Part shown: positions 55,940 through 64,000 of the stretch, in pieces | Layout of the letters: the number at the start of each line of letters is the position of its first letter | Numbering within the stretch: the first letter of the stretch is position 1 | Origin: Lachnospiraceae bacterium 28-4 | GTDB taxonomy: Bacteria; Bacillota; Clostridia; Lachnospirales; Lachnospiraceae | Assembly: GCA_000403275.2 (NCBI GenBank) | Contig: KE159600.1 | Span: 393,708-457,707, forward strand | Direction of reading: 5' to 3' | DNA: 64,000 nt | Translations under genes and position numbers: made by a program | Notes under the pieces: model-generated | The model's input: only the letters and a program-made list of their open reading frames with translations | Database searches by the model: none | What the model was told of the DNA's origin: nothing

Positions 55940-58729
55940 TTACCTGGCTTTGATCCCATCCGTTTTATAAATAAATTTCACGCTTCCTTCCGTTCCTTCC
56001 TGCACGCCGCTGAATGTATGATAGCGATCCCCCGCGTCCTTCAGCGCGTCTATCCTGTCGATCACTCTCTCCACGTCGTCGCCGAACAACTCCGTCAGTT
56101 TACGAATACCTTCCTCATCGAAACGGATCATTCCGTCTTTCAATTCCAATGCACCCTCATCCAGTTCCGTTGCTCCATCCTGCAATTTCGCCGCTCCTTC
56201 GTCCAGTTCCGCCGTTCCGTCCTGCAGCTCCCCGGCTCCTTCATCCAGCTGCGCCGCTCCATCCTGCAGCTGTAGAGCCCCATTGTCCAGCTGCGCCGCT
56301 CCGTCCTGCAACTTCCCGGCTCCTTCGTCCAGCTCCTTTGCACCGTCATTCAATTTGCCCGCTCCGTCTTTCAGGGAAGCCGCTCCTTCATCCAGCTTGC
56401 CCGTCCCCTCTGCCAGTTTGGCCGTTCCTGTTTGCAGCGCTTCCGTTCCTTCTTTCAATGTACCGATTCCCCCGTTCAAACCCTCCGTTCCTTCCTGCAG
56501 TTGTTTTGTTCCCGTTACTGCCGCTTCCGTTCCTTCTTTTAATTCCTCTGCCCCTGCTGCCAGCGCTGGAACCCCTGACTGCCCATCGTTTAGCAGCAGC
56601 AATGCCTGATATAGCGAATCCGTTCCCGCCCGGACCGTCTGCGCGCCTGCCGCCAGATTTGCGGACACCTCTTTCATATATTTAATATAAGCCGCCTGAG
56701 AAGCTGTCTGAACATCATTCCCGAACTGTCCCGACTGCATCAGCTCCTGCGTATACTGGGCGATAATCTGTTGAATCGCTTCTTCCTCCGCCTGGGCCGC
56801 GGCAGCTTCTGCCTGATATGCGGCAACCATTTCCCCCGCATTGCGGTAATCCAAAGCCGCTTTCTGTACTTCATCCGCCGATATGCTCTGAACCGGCACT
56901 TCCGCCGTCGCCGTTACCGGCTCTATGCTGTATCCCGTTACCGATCCGCTGATCGTTGTCTGAGGCATCGTTCCTACGGCCTCCACTTCCACTTCAATCG
57001 TCTTTGTTTCCGGCACACATGCGGCATTCAGGGCCGCTTCCGCTTCCTGCTGATGCTCCAGCGCCTGTGCCAGCCCCGCCTGGGCTTCTGTTTTCCTGGC
57101 TTCCGCTTCCGCCGCCATCTGTCGCAGCGCTTCTATTTTCCCGTTAATATCCGCTTCATACATTTCAAAATAACGATTCAGCAGCGAATCCAGTCCCGCA
57201 ATTCCTTCCGCCAAAGACCTGCTTCCTTCCACAAGCCCTATGCTTCCGTCGCTTCCCTGACATGCTTTTACCATAGCTGCAATCGCCGCATCTACCGAAG
57301 CCAACCCCTGCTGTATCCGCAAGGCCCCTGCATCCAATGCCGCGCTCCCTTCCGCCAGCGCTTTTGTACCTTCTGCCAGCGCTTTGCTTCCAGCCGTCAG
57401 CTGTGCCGTTCCTTCATTCACCTTTCCGGCCCCTGTTTCCAATTCCCCCGACTTTTCCCTTAACTCCTGCGTACCGTTTTTCAATGTATCCGCTCCTGCT
57501 TTTAAGTCTTCGCTTCCAACGGCCAGTCTTCCCGTCCCGTCTTTCAAATCAGAAGAACCCTTTTGCAGTTCATTCGTTCCATCTTTCAAATCTAATGCAC
57601 CTTCCAGCAGCTTCCCTGTTCCGTCTTTCAACTCCGCTGCCCCGTTTTTCAATTCTCCCGTTCCATCCTTTAATTCCACGGTTCCGTCTTTCAGCTCTCC
57701 CGTTCCATCCTTCAGCTTTGCGGTTCCATCTATCAACTCGTGGGACGCGGACTCCAGGTCATCCATGGATTCGTTGATATCGTTCAAATCGATGGAATTC
57801 GTCAGACTAATATCCGAAAGCACATCACTCATAGCCATCGTCATCGTCATATTCAGGTCAAAGTCCACCGCGTCGGCCGAAATCTCAATATATTCCGGGA
57901 TATTCAGCTCATCCAGTTCTTTCCTCTTCTCCTCATCTTCCATCCCCTCTTTCAATTCTTCCAAATTCAGACTGTCCCTCAGCCCCGGAAATGCCACTCC
58001 CACTGCCAGCAGATTGTCTCCCTCTGAAATCAGCCTTGCATTGGTCACTTCAACATTTGAAAAAGTATCGGAGGGAAGCACCATGCCGGAAATCATTGCA
58101 AAGGGCACATAAATTTCTTCCTCCCTTCCATTAATGCTGACTATCTGTTTTTCTCTGTTCTCATAGTCAAAGCGTATTGTCACCCTTCCGCTCTTTCCTG
58201 CCAGTTCTTCCGGCGCGATCTCCTGTCCGTCTAATGTATAGGAAAGTTTTACATCCACAGGGAGTTCCTTATCCGAGGTTCCCTGGTAATAAATATCGGA
58301 TCCTTTCGCCTCCCATGTCAATGTTCCGTTTTCTCCCGGCGTATAATCTTCATATCCCTTTACATTTTCTATATTGGACAAGTCGCTCACATCCGTCAGC
58401 ATATCGCTTCCTTCCCCGTTTTTTACCCAGTTACTGACGATCACCTGGCGGATGCTGCCCTGCGCGTCGGCCAGGACATATACCGTTTCCTCCTTACCCG
58501 TCTGCGCGCTGTGCGACTTCACCTGTTCGTTCAATGCCTGTTCCAATAGTACTTCCCCGCCTCCAGCATTGTTTTGGAGATTGGACGCTCCTGTTTCCTT
58601 TCCCGCCTCCTTTCCGCAAGCCGCCAATGAAGCCGTCATCGATCCGCACAATATCAGGCTGACCGCCTTGTTCCATTTTCGATTTCCCCATAAAGATTCA
58701 CGCCCTGTTCTTTTTTTTGATCTCATCAT
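55940..58729 (-). CDS. Heptad-repeat lipoprotein paired with the MMPL exporter
   Basis: A 929-residue lipoprotein with a lipobox SLAAC (Cys at about residue 38). Two long arrays of 7-residue repeats of the form ELKDGTG/ KLxDGAx (about 330-466 and 720-866) are separated by an Ala/Glu coiled-coil region. The N-terminal part (60-310) is beta-rich, and the C-terminus lacks a membrane helix. Such DG heptads are known from YhgE/Pip-like proteins, but the usual membrane domain is absent. ATG 58729 overlaps the MMPL gene stop by 4 bp and follows GGAGGAGAGG. The tight coupling implies a joint envelope function; the substrate is unknown. Confidence 0.8.
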   Translation of the reverse strand: MMRSKKRTGRESLWGNRKWNKAVSLILCGSMTASLAACGKEAGKETGASNLQNNAGGGEVLLEQALNEQVKSHSAQTGKEETVYVLADAQGSIRQVIVSNWVKNGEGSDMLTDVSDLSNIENVKGYEDYTPGENGTLTWEAKGSDIYYQGTSDKELPVDVKLSYTLDGQEIAPEELAGKSGRVTIRFDYENREKQIVSINGREEEIYVPFAMISGMVLPSDTFSNVEVTNARLISEGDNLLAVGVAFPGLRDSLNLEELKEGMEDEEKRKELDELNIPEYIEISADAVDFDLNMTMTMAMSDVLSDISLTNSIDLNDINESMDDLESASHELIDGTAKLKDGTGELKDGTVELKDGTGELKNGAAELKDGTGKLLEGALDLKDGTNELQKGSSDLKDGTGRLAVGSEDLKAGADTLKNGTQELREKSGELETGAGKVNEGTAQLTAGSKALAEGTKALAEGSAALDAGALRIQQGLASVDAAIAAMVKACQGSDGSIGLVEGSRSLAEGIAGLDSLLNRYFEMYEADINGKIEALRQMAAEAEARKTEAQAGLAQALEHQQEAEAALNAACVPETKTIEVEVEAVGTMPQTTISGSVTGYSIEPVTATAEVPVQSISADEVQKAALDYRNAGEMVAAYQAEAAAAQAEEEAIQQIIAQYTQELMQSGQFGNDVQTASQAAYIKYMKEVSANLAAGAQTVRAGTDSLYQALLLLNDGQSGVPALAAGAEELKEGTEAAVTGTKQLQEGTEGLNGGIGTLKEGTEALQTGTAKLAEGTGKLDEGAASLKDGAGKLNDGAKELDEGAGKLQDGAAQLDNGALQLQDGAAQLDEGAGELQDGTAELDEGAAKLQDGATELDEGALELKDGMIRFDEEGIRKLTELFGDDVERVIDRIDALKDAGDRYHTFSGVQEGTEGSVKFIYKTDGIKAR
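56130..56560 (-). repeat. 21-bp repeat array encoding DG heptads, second block
   Basis: Tandem degenerate 21-bp units encode KLQDGAA, ELDEGAG and similar heptads, about 20 in a row. Each carries Leu at position two and Gly at position five. Confidence 0.85.
57330..57740 (-). repeat. 21-bp repeat array encoding DG heptads, first block
   Basis: About 20 degenerate 21-bp units encode ELKDGTG-type heptads, similar in pattern to the second block but not identical in sequence. Confidence 0.85.
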
Positions 58730-60825
58730 AATACCTCTCCTCCTTTTATCTTTTCCCTTTTCTTTTTTATTTTCTCTTTCCACGTACTCGCTATGATCAG
58801 CCCATCGAATATCATAAACATGGACGGCAGAATAAAAATAACGCTTACCATGCTGATAATTGCCCCTCTCGCCATCAGAGTACAAAGCGAACTTATCATA
58901 TCAATGTTGGAATACATCCCAACTCCGAATGTCGCCGCAAAAAACGTGAGGGCGCTGACAAGGATGGATTTTGCACTCGTCTGGCAGGCAACTGCCACTG
59001 CCTCCCTTTTTTCTGCTCCGGCGCTTCTTTCTCTCCGGTATCTGGTCGTCATCAGTATCGCATAATCCACTGTTGCGCCGAGCTGTATCGTCCCGATTAC
59101 AACGGAAGCGATAAAAGGGATCGGCGTTCCCGTATAAAAAGGAATGCCCATATTGACGAAAATAGCTCCCTCAATCACTGCCACTAAAATGACCGGCAGG
59201 GAAACCGATTGAAACACGAACATAATGATAAGGAAAATAACGCCAATCGACACGACGCTCACCGTCTTAAAATCTTTGTCCGTAATACGTATCAAATCTT
59301 TCGTACATGGTGCTTCCCCTACGAGCATTCCTTCGGGATCATAGGATTTACATATCCTGTCCAAAACATCGCATTGCTCGTTCACTTCCTCCGACGCCAC
59401 TTTGTATCTGGAACCGACCAGCAGCAGCTGCCAGTTTTCATTGCTTAACGCCTCTTTCAGTTCATCCGGTACCATTTCATCCGGCAGCGCCGCCCCTTTT
59501 ACGGCATTCAGGCCCAATATCCAGCTCACGCCGGGAACCTGTTTCATCTCATCGCTCATATGTTTTACGTCTTTGGCCGGGATATCCGCATTTACCAAAA
59601 GCATGTGGGTGGCGTTCATATCGAATTCCCCCTCCAGTTTTTCATTCGCTATAATACTCTGCAAGTCTTTTGGCAGCGTTTCATCCAGATTGTAATATAC
59701 TTCTGCGTTTCTATAACCATACAGCGCCGGAACGAGTATGATGGCAAAGAGAATGGCAAAAATCATGAAATGCCCCGTTACAAATTTGCCGATCTGATCC
59801 ATATCGGGGATCAAAGCTCTGTGCCTCGTTTTTTCCAGCGGCTTATCCAGCACCAGAATCAGCGACGGCAGGATAGTTACACAAGCCGCCACGCCGAACA
59901 CAACTCCCTTTGCCATTACCAGGCCAAGATCCATACCAAGCATAAAACTCATAAAGCATAAGGCGATAAATCCGGCCACCGTAGTAATGGAGCTGCCAAC
60001 CACGGAAGAAAGGGTTTCCCCGATTGCCTCCGCCATGGCTTCCTTTTTATCTCCATGGCTTTTCTGCTGTTCCTGATAGCTATGCCAGAGAAAAATAGAA
60101 TAATCCATCGTCACTCCAAGCTGCAGCACCGCGCTCAATGCCTTTGTGATATATGAAATCTCCCCGAAAATAATATTGCTCCCAAGATTATAAATAACCG
60201 CCATCCCTATGCTGACCAAAAAAATGAAAGATACCAGATAGGAATCCATCGCCAGCGACAAAACAATGCAAGTCAGCAGCACTGCGATAAATACATAGAC
60301 CGGCGCTTCCTTCTCCGACAAATTCTTCGTATCCGTAACCACTGCGGACATCCCGCTCAGAAAACAATTTTTATCCGCTGTCCTTCTGATTTCTTCTATC
60401 GCTTCCATCGTGGAATCCGCCGATGTGGTTTCGTTAAAAATAATAATCATCAACGTACAGTCACCGCTGTTAAAAGCCTCATACAGCTCATCCGGCATCA
60501 ATTCCATCGGTACGGAAATATCCATGACTGAATCATACCAGATCACTTTCTCCACATGTTCCGTCTTCTCAATTTGCGCTTTCAGGGCTGCCGTTTCTTT
60601 CGGCTTCATCCCTTCCACCATAAACATAGAAAAAGCTCCGGTTCCGAATTCATCCACCAGAATATCCTGTCCCACCATCGTCTCGATATCCTTCGGCAGA
60701 TAGGAAAGAATATCATAATTGACCCTCGTTCCCACATACCCGAAAAAAGACGGAATGAGCAACAGAAAACTGATGATCAAAATCGGGATTCTTAACTTTA
60801 CTACTCCTTTTCCAAATTTTCTCAT
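58726..60825 (-). CDS. MMPL/RND family transporter
   Basis: A 699-residue inner membrane exporter of the MMPL branch of the RND superfamily, with about 12 membrane helices in two halves. Each half has a large extracytoplasmic loop (GTRVNYDILSYLPKDIETMV; RNAEVYYNLDETLPKDLQSI). Sequences such as LQLGVTMDYSIFLWHSYQEQ and QLGATVDYAILMTTRYRRER carry the Asp-Tyr motif typical of the proton-relay helices. The start is an ATG at 60825 preceded by GGAGCGAAAA; longer options at 60837 and 60885 lack good sites. It is divergent from tetR, with operators between, so repression by TetR is likely. Confidence 0.9.
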   Translation of the reverse strand: MRKFGKGVVKLRIPILIISFLLLIPSFFGYVGTRVNYDILSYLPKDIETMVGQDILVDEFGTGAFSMFMVEGMKPKETAALKAQIEKTEHVEKVIWYDSVMDISVPMELMPDELYEAFNSGDCTLMIIIFNETTSADSTMEAIEEIRRTADKNCFLSGMSAVVTDTKNLSEKEAPVYVFIAVLLTCIVLSLAMDSYLVSFIFLVSIGMAVIYNLGSNIIFGEISYITKALSAVLQLGVTMDYSIFLWHSYQEQQKSHGDKKEAMAEAIGETLSSVVGSSITTVAGFIALCFMSFMLGMDLGLVMAKGVVFGVAACVTILPSLILVLDKPLEKTRHRALIPDMDQIGKFVTGHFMIFAILFAIILVPALYGYRNAEVYYNLDETLPKDLQSIIANEKLEGEFDMNATHMLLVNADIPAKDVKHMSDEMKQVPGVSWILGLNAVKGAALPDEMVPDELKEALSNENWQLLLVGSRYKVASEEVNEQCDVLDRICKSYDPEGMLVGEAPCTKDLIRITDKDFKTVSVVSIGVIFLIIMFVFQSVSLPVILVAVIEGAIFVNMGIPFYTGTPIPFIASVVIGTIQLGATVDYAILMTTRYRRERSAGAEKREAVAVACQTSAKSILVSALTFFAATFGVGMYSNIDMISSLCTLMARGAIISMVSVIFILPSMFMIFDGLIIASTWKEKIKKKREKIKGGEVL

Positions 60826-60916
60826 TTTTCGCTCCATTTCTCCGCGGCTTTTGTCCCAACTTCGTTGAATGCCGCGCAAATACAAACTTTACATTTACCC
60901 TCTTTTTTACAAATAT

Positions 60917-60929
60917 TGACCAATGGTCA
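60917..60929. promoter_or_regulatory. TetR-type operator 1
   Basis: TGACCAATGGTCA within AATATTGACCAATGGTCATTT. It differs from operator 2 (read on the opposite strand) by only two positions and the two centres are 42 bp apart. Confidence 0.65.
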
Positions 60930-60943
60930 TTTCTTGTAAATAT

Positions 60944-60972
60944 GGTATATCACAAAAATGACTATTAGTCAA
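60944..60972 (-). promoter_or_regulatory. Promoter of the MMPL operon
   Basis: Minus strand: TTGACT (60967-60972), 17-bp spacer, TATACC (60944-60949) with an upstream TG extension. The -35 box lies in operator 2. Confidence 0.65.
60959..60971. promoter_or_regulatory. TetR-type operator 2
   Basis: TGACTATTAGTCA within AAATGACTATTAGTCAATATT, the inverted near-copy of operator 1. It overlaps the MMPL promoter -35 box. Confidence 0.65.
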
Positions 60973-61021
60973 TATTTGTACAAGCAAAAATTTCTAAAAA
61001 AAATGTAAACTTTAAAATCCA

Positions 61022-61050
61022 TTGCGTTTCCGCCATACTTTCTCTATAAT
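61022..61050 (+). promoter_or_regulatory. Candidate tetR promoter
   Basis: TTGCGT (61022-61027), 17-bp spacer, TATAAT (61045-61050), about 60 bp upstream of the gene. Confidence 0.6.
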
Positions 61051-61110
61051 GATGTAAATATAAATTTCCGGCACCGAATCTGCCGTCCTCAAAATAGGAA
61101 AAGGGAAAAT

Positions 61111-61710
61111 ATGGGAAAAATAGACAATAACAAGAAACAAAAAGAAGATGCTCTCCTGAATACTGCTTTTGATTTGTTCACCAAGCAGGGAATTCAGAAA
61201 ACATCCATCTCAGACATCGTCAATCAGGCCGGGGTGGCCAAAGGTACTTTTTATCTTTACTTTAAGGATAAATATGATATCCGCAATAAGCTGATTGCCA
61301 AAAAGGCCAGCCAGGTATTCCGTCTCGCCGACGATGCCCTGCAGCGGACAGGCATCCATGCCTTAGATGAGAAAGTTATTTTCCTGATCGACAATATCAT
61401 CGATCAGTTTGCCGAAAATAAATCACTGCTGAATTTTATATCTAAAAATTTAAGCTGGGGGGTCTTTAAAAATGAACTCCTTTATTCCAGTGCCGCAGAT
61501 ATCGATTTTTATAATATTTACTCCTCCCTGTTCGAACAATCCGAAAAAAAATACAAGAACCCGGAGGTTCTTGTATTTATGATCATTGAATTGGTCAACT
61601 CTACCTGTTTCAGCTGCATCCTTTACAGCGACCCTGTGCCAATCGGTGAATTGAAACCCTATCTTTTCGGGGCTGTAAGGCAGTTGATGAAAAGCATGGA
61701 ATTGGGTTGA
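61111..61710 (+). CDS. TetR family transcriptional regulator
   Basis: A 199-residue regulator with an N-terminal helix-turn-helix (TSISDIVNQAGVAKGTFYLY, about 29-48) and a helical ligand-binding C-terminal domain. It is divergent from the MMPL-lipoprotein operon and two matching inverted operators lie between, so it most probably represses that operon until a ligand binds. AAAAGGGAAAAT precedes the ATG. The ligand is unknown; the second element copy follows closely downstream. Confidence 0.9.
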   Translation: MGKIDNNKKQKEDALLNTAFDLFTKQGIQKTSISDIVNQAGVAKGTFYLYFKDKYDIRNKLIAKKASQVFRLADDALQRTGIHALDEKVIFLIDNIIDQFAENKSLLNFISKNLSWGVFKNELLYSSAADIDFYNIYSSLFEQSEKKYKNPEVLVFMIIELVNSTCFSCILYSDPVPIGELKPYLFGAVRQLMKSMELG

Positions 61711-61727
61711 AAACTGCCAGCGCGGAA

Positions 61728-62097
61728 CATACGGAATCCCCTTTTTGCAAACGCCATGGCAGAACGAGAACGGCGGTGCGGAAGGCTGGAGGGCGAACCG
61801 GCCGGAGCCGGGGAGGCGGAGTTTCCGGCTGGAGCTTCCAATCAGATTTCACTAATGAAATGGGCAAGGATATTTTAACCGGCCGGGGCGGAAGCAAGGG
61901 CATCCATGCCCAGCTTCCTAAAATCGCCCTCCGTGGCGATTTTTCCCTTGTGTCGTTGACCATTTCATAAGTGAAATTACTGATTGGATGCAACCGCTGG
62001 AAACTCCGCCTCCCCGGCTCCGGCCAGTCCGCCCTCCAGCCTTCCGCACCGCCGTTCCCATTTTGCCATGGCGTTTGCAAAAAGGGGATTCCGTATG
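61728..62097. repeat. Long inverted-repeat structured element, copy 2
   Basis: Arms of about 99 bp (61728-61826 and 61999-62097) pair with about five mismatches. They share no obvious sequence with the arms of copy 1 (10185-10537). The core is conserved: GCTGGAGCTTCCAATCAGATTTCAC is identical, as is GGCATCCATGCC. Hairpins GGAAGC/GCTTCC (61890-61895 with 61913-61918) and AAAATCGCC/GGCGATTTT (61920-61943) differ from copy 1 by compensatory changes. It lies between convergent genes (tetR and the DUF1858 gene). The strong complementarity also yields long ORFs in all directions, which I do not regard as coding. Confidence 0.88.
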
Positions 62098-62132
62098 CAT
62101 TATTGTGTGCCATTATTCCTACCCATAGAGCA

Positions 62133-62324
62133 TTAGGCGTTGGCAATTTTCTCCATCAGTACATCTGCATCAAGTCCATGCACCATAGCCGCCTCTTCCA
62201 GCGTTTCACCCTGTGCCGAAGGGCAGCCAAGGCAATGCATTCCTATCTCCATGAGTACCGGGGCAATATTCGGGTTAATCCTCAATGCCTCGCCAATCGT
62301 TGTATTTTTAGTAATCTCTGCCAT
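62133..62324 (-). CDS. DUF1858 domain protein
   Basis: A 63-residue protein made of a single DUF1858 domain, which is found alone or with redox proteins. It has [20 protein letters not shown] and the CxxC of [19 protein letters not shown] redox or metal-binding role is often suggested, but function is not established. AAAGGAGG precedes the ATG at 62324 and a promoter (62384-62412) lies upstream. Confidence 0.9.
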   Translation of the reverse strand: MAEITKNTTIGEALRINPNIAPVLMEIGMHCLGCPSAQGETLEEAAMVHGLDADVLMEKIANA

Positions 62325-62383
62325 ATCTTAAACCTCCTTTTGTATAAAATATTCCCATATTTTTTAACGGAAAAACTGATACC

Positions 62384-62412
62384 AGTATAATACTTTCTCC
62401 ATTTTGTTTCAA
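62384..62412 (-). promoter_or_regulatory. Promoter of the DUF1858 gene
   Basis: Minus strand: TTGAAA (62407-62412), 17-bp spacer, TATACT (62384-62389). The palindrome ACTGATACCAGT (62375-62386) overlaps the -10 box. Confidence 0.65.
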
Positions 62413-62584
62413 GTCATTCCTTTTTTCACACCGTTATTAACTTGTAGTAACGTTACCTTAAGATTTACTTGAGATTATGTTACTTTTGATAGACTATAAA
62501 AGTTATGAAAATAACAAGAAAATAATAAAAATAAGATGAGTTTTCCATTATTGTAGAATTTTAAAAGATGTTTTGTTATGATAT

Positions 62585-62613
62585 GAATTGGGTAGACGAC
62601 TTCTACCCAATTC
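62585..62613 (+). promoter_or_regulatory. 12-bp inverted repeat upstream of the nuclease gene
   Basis: GAATTGGGTAGA (62585-62596) pairs perfectly with TCTACCCAATTC (62602-62613) around a 5-nt loop. It ends a few bases upstream of the GGAG ribosome site of the nuclease gene, so it could be an operator or a translational control hairpin. Confidence 0.6.
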
Positions 62614-62630
62614 AATTTGGAGAATATTTT

Positions 62631-63671
62631 ATGGAAAATATCAAGAAGAATGATTTTTTTGACAGAGTATTAGAAGTTCTTAAAAATGCCAGAAGACAAG
62701 CAAAATTGGCACTAAATATTTCTATGGTCTATTCCTATTATGAAGTAGGACGAATAATTTTCGAAGAAGAGCAAAACGGGGAGAAGCGTGCTGAATATGG
62801 AAAAGCGATTCTTAAAGAATTATCAAAACGTTTGACAGAGAGTTTAGGAAAGGGATTTTCCGTAGAAAATCTGAAACTGATGCGTAGATTCTATATGGTA
62901 TATTCCCAAGATCAGATTGGACAGAAAGTGTCTGCCCAATTTGAAAACCTACCTGCAACAAGAGAAGGAAGGAAATTTTTTTTGAGTTTTTCGCATTATG
63001 TATTACTTATGCGTATTTCTAATATAGACGAACGGCACTTTTACGAAATCGAGGCAGTTCGTAACGGATGGGGCGTAAAAGAACTGGGAAGACAATATGA
63101 CAGTGCATTATATGAACGATTAGCGTTAAGCAGGGATAAAGAGGGGATAGAGCGATTATCCGCAGAAGGACAAATAATTGAGAAACCAGAGGATTTATTG
63201 AAGGACCCGTATGTATTGGAGTTTACAGGTTTGCCAGAACTGACAAAATATTCAGAAACAGATTTGGAAACCAAGATAATTGATCATCTACAAGAATTTC
63301 TGTTAGAATTAGGAAGAGGGTTCACTTTTGTTGGAAGACAAGTCAGATTCACCTTTGAAGATGAGCATTATAAAGTAGATCTGGTATTTTTCAATCGTCT
63401 GCTACGTTGCTTTGTACTCTTTGACTTAAAGATTGGTCGATTAAAGCATCAAGATATAGGACAAATGCAGATGTATGTGAACTATTATGACCGTAAGGTA
63501 AAATTAAAAGACGAACATCCGACTATAGGTATTCTGTTATGTAAAAACAAGAATGATTCAGTAGTAGAAATGACTTTGCCAGAGAATAATAGCCAGATAT
63601 TTGCGAGCAAATATTTAACTGTTCTTCCTAGCAAAGAGGAACTGAAAAAATTGATGGAAAGTGAAGAATAA
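62631..63671 (+). CDS. DUF1016/YhcG-type PDDEXK nuclease
   Basis: A 346-residue protein of the YhcG/DUF1016 group, with an N-terminal DUF1016 helical domain (about 10-150; YYEVGRIIFEEE, GFSVENLKLMRRFY) and a C-terminal PDDEXK nuclease-like domain (about 180-330). In that domain KVDLVFFN...FVLFDLKIG gives the Asp and LK residues and HQDIGQMQMYVNYYD follows. Such genes are often near restriction-modification or mobile DNA. ATG 62631 follows GGAGAATATTTT; an open frame to 62568 has no ribosome site. Its base composition is clearly more AT-rich than that of the rest of the window, suggesting horizontal gain. Confidence 0.88.
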   Translation: MENIKKNDFFDRVLEVLKNARRQAKLALNISMVYSYYEVGRIIFEEEQNGEKRAEYGKAILKELSKRLTESLGKGFSVENLKLMRRFYMVYSQDQIGQKVSAQFENLPATREGRKFFLSFSHYVLLMRISNIDERHFYEIEAVRNGWGVKELGRQYDSALYERLALSRDKEGIERLSAEGQIIEKPEDLLKDPYVLEFTGLPELTKYSETDLETKIIDHLQEFLLELGRGFTFVGRQVRFTFEDEHYKVDLVFFNRLLRCFVLFDLKIGRLKHQDIGQMQMYVNYYDRKVKLKDEHPTIGILLCKNKNDSVVEMTLPENNSQIFASKYLTVLPSKEELKKLMESEE

Positions 63672-63679
63672 AAAGGGGG

Positions 63680-63702
63680 CAACTACACCTTTAAAGTAGT
63701 TG
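63680..63702 (+). terminator. Hairpin after the nuclease gene
   Basis: CAACTAC pairs with GTAGTTG around a 9-nt loop, about 10 bp past the stop. It is followed by A rather than T residues, so it may be an RNA hairpin rather than a terminator. Confidence 0.35.
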
Positions 63703-63775
63703 AAAAATGTTGTTCAGTAACACAAAAAGCATGCAAATGATTAAAAGATTTTCAAAAACGGAAAGAAGGTATTGT

Positions 63776-64000
63776 ATGAATCAGCGAGGATTCAATGATT
63801 TTTTGAAAAGTATTGGATTGGTAAATTATCCTTTTAATTTATATACTGCCGAAAACGAGCAAGAGTATGCGGATAAATTATTTGTCCGAGCAGATAATTA
63901 TGATTCAATAAAAAGTAGTTTTGAAGGCAATAGGAGTATTATTGTGAGGGGAAATAGAGGAATTGGGAAAACCGCACTTCTTCTTGACTTACAGAGAGGG
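63776..64000 (+). CDS. P-loop NTPase, N-terminal part (cut by window edge)
   Basis: Only the first 75 codons are in the window. The sequence begins MNQRGFNDFLKSIGLVNYPF and contains a Walker A loop VRGNRGIGKTALLLDL at about residues 57-72. That suggests an AAA/STAND-like or KAP-type ATPase; no further domains can be seen. AGAAGGT precedes the ATG. The AT-rich composition and position after the nuclease gene fit a shared horizontally gained module. The product type beyond 'P-loop ATPase' cannot be decided from this part. Confidence 0.75.
   Translation, partial: MNQRGFNDFLKSIGLVNYPFNLYTAENEQEYADKLFVRADNYDSIKSSFEGNRSIIVRGNRGIGKTALLLDLQRG

Noticed and set aside
61610-62146. Overlapping open frames on both strands across the second inverted-repeat element, sharing SPFCKRHG and RKAGGRTGRSRGGG
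   Set aside because: Each is read from one arm of the inverted repeat; no ribosome sites, and similarity on both strands arises from the complementarity.

Overview
The window looks like a chromosomal segment of a spore-forming, Gram-positive anaerobe of the Clostridia, most likely the Lachnospiraceae. Evidence: moderate GC with strong GGAGG ribosome binding sites; a glgC/glgD pair; SpoVG, CwlD-type amidase, SleB-type hydrolase and SleL-type GH18 protein; a DnaD plus DnaI pair; MecA; a long divergent Prs; and an F-type ATP synthase whose c subunit carries a sodium-binding signature. These assignments come from reading translated sequence without database searches.

Layout. 1-3.2 kb (minus): pth (cut by the window edge), spoVG, glgD, glgC. 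3.5-10.2 kb (plus): murC, a cluster of DnaA-box-like 9-mers, dnaD, dnaI, prs and a membrane GGDEF/EAL protein with degenerate motifs. 10.2-10.5 kb: a long structured inverted-repeat element. 10.6-31.8 kb (minus): a ten-gene, 21-kb surface-structure locus running from a strong promoter and leader hairpin through an HD-GYP protein, two TasA-like anchored subunits, a membrane-tethered McrB-like AAA+ ATPase, a DUF2357 protein without a visible nuclease domain, a SipW-type signal peptidase, three more SipW-cognate or membrane-anchored proteins, and a ~4035-residue GLUG-repeat secreted protein. 32.1-34.3 kb (plus): queT behind a probable preQ1 riboswitch, then an NSS transporter. 34.3-39.6 kb (minus): an XRE membrane regulator, a large anchored protein with a C39-like tail, a methyltransferase and a small unknown protein. 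39.7-47.0 kb (minus): the complete ATP synthase operon. 47.2-54.3 kb: a DUF402 gene (plus), then a minus-strand run of cell-wall, pyrimidine-salvage and tRNA-modification genes. 55.1 kb: mecA. 55.9-61.7 kb: a TetR-controlled MMPL exporter with a heptad-repeat lipoprotein. 61.7-62.1 kb: second copy of the inverted-repeat element. 62.1-64.0 kb: a DUF1858 gene, then an AT-rich segment with a DUF1016-type PDDEXK nuclease and the start of a P-loop NTPase, possibly the edge of a defence or mobile island.

The two most interesting items are the surface locus, where McrBC-type parts appear to have been taken into a SipW/TasA-style secretion system, and the paired inverted-repeat elements, whose ~100-bp arms differ completely between copies while the central core is conserved and shows compensatory base changes. 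Both copies lie between convergent genes.
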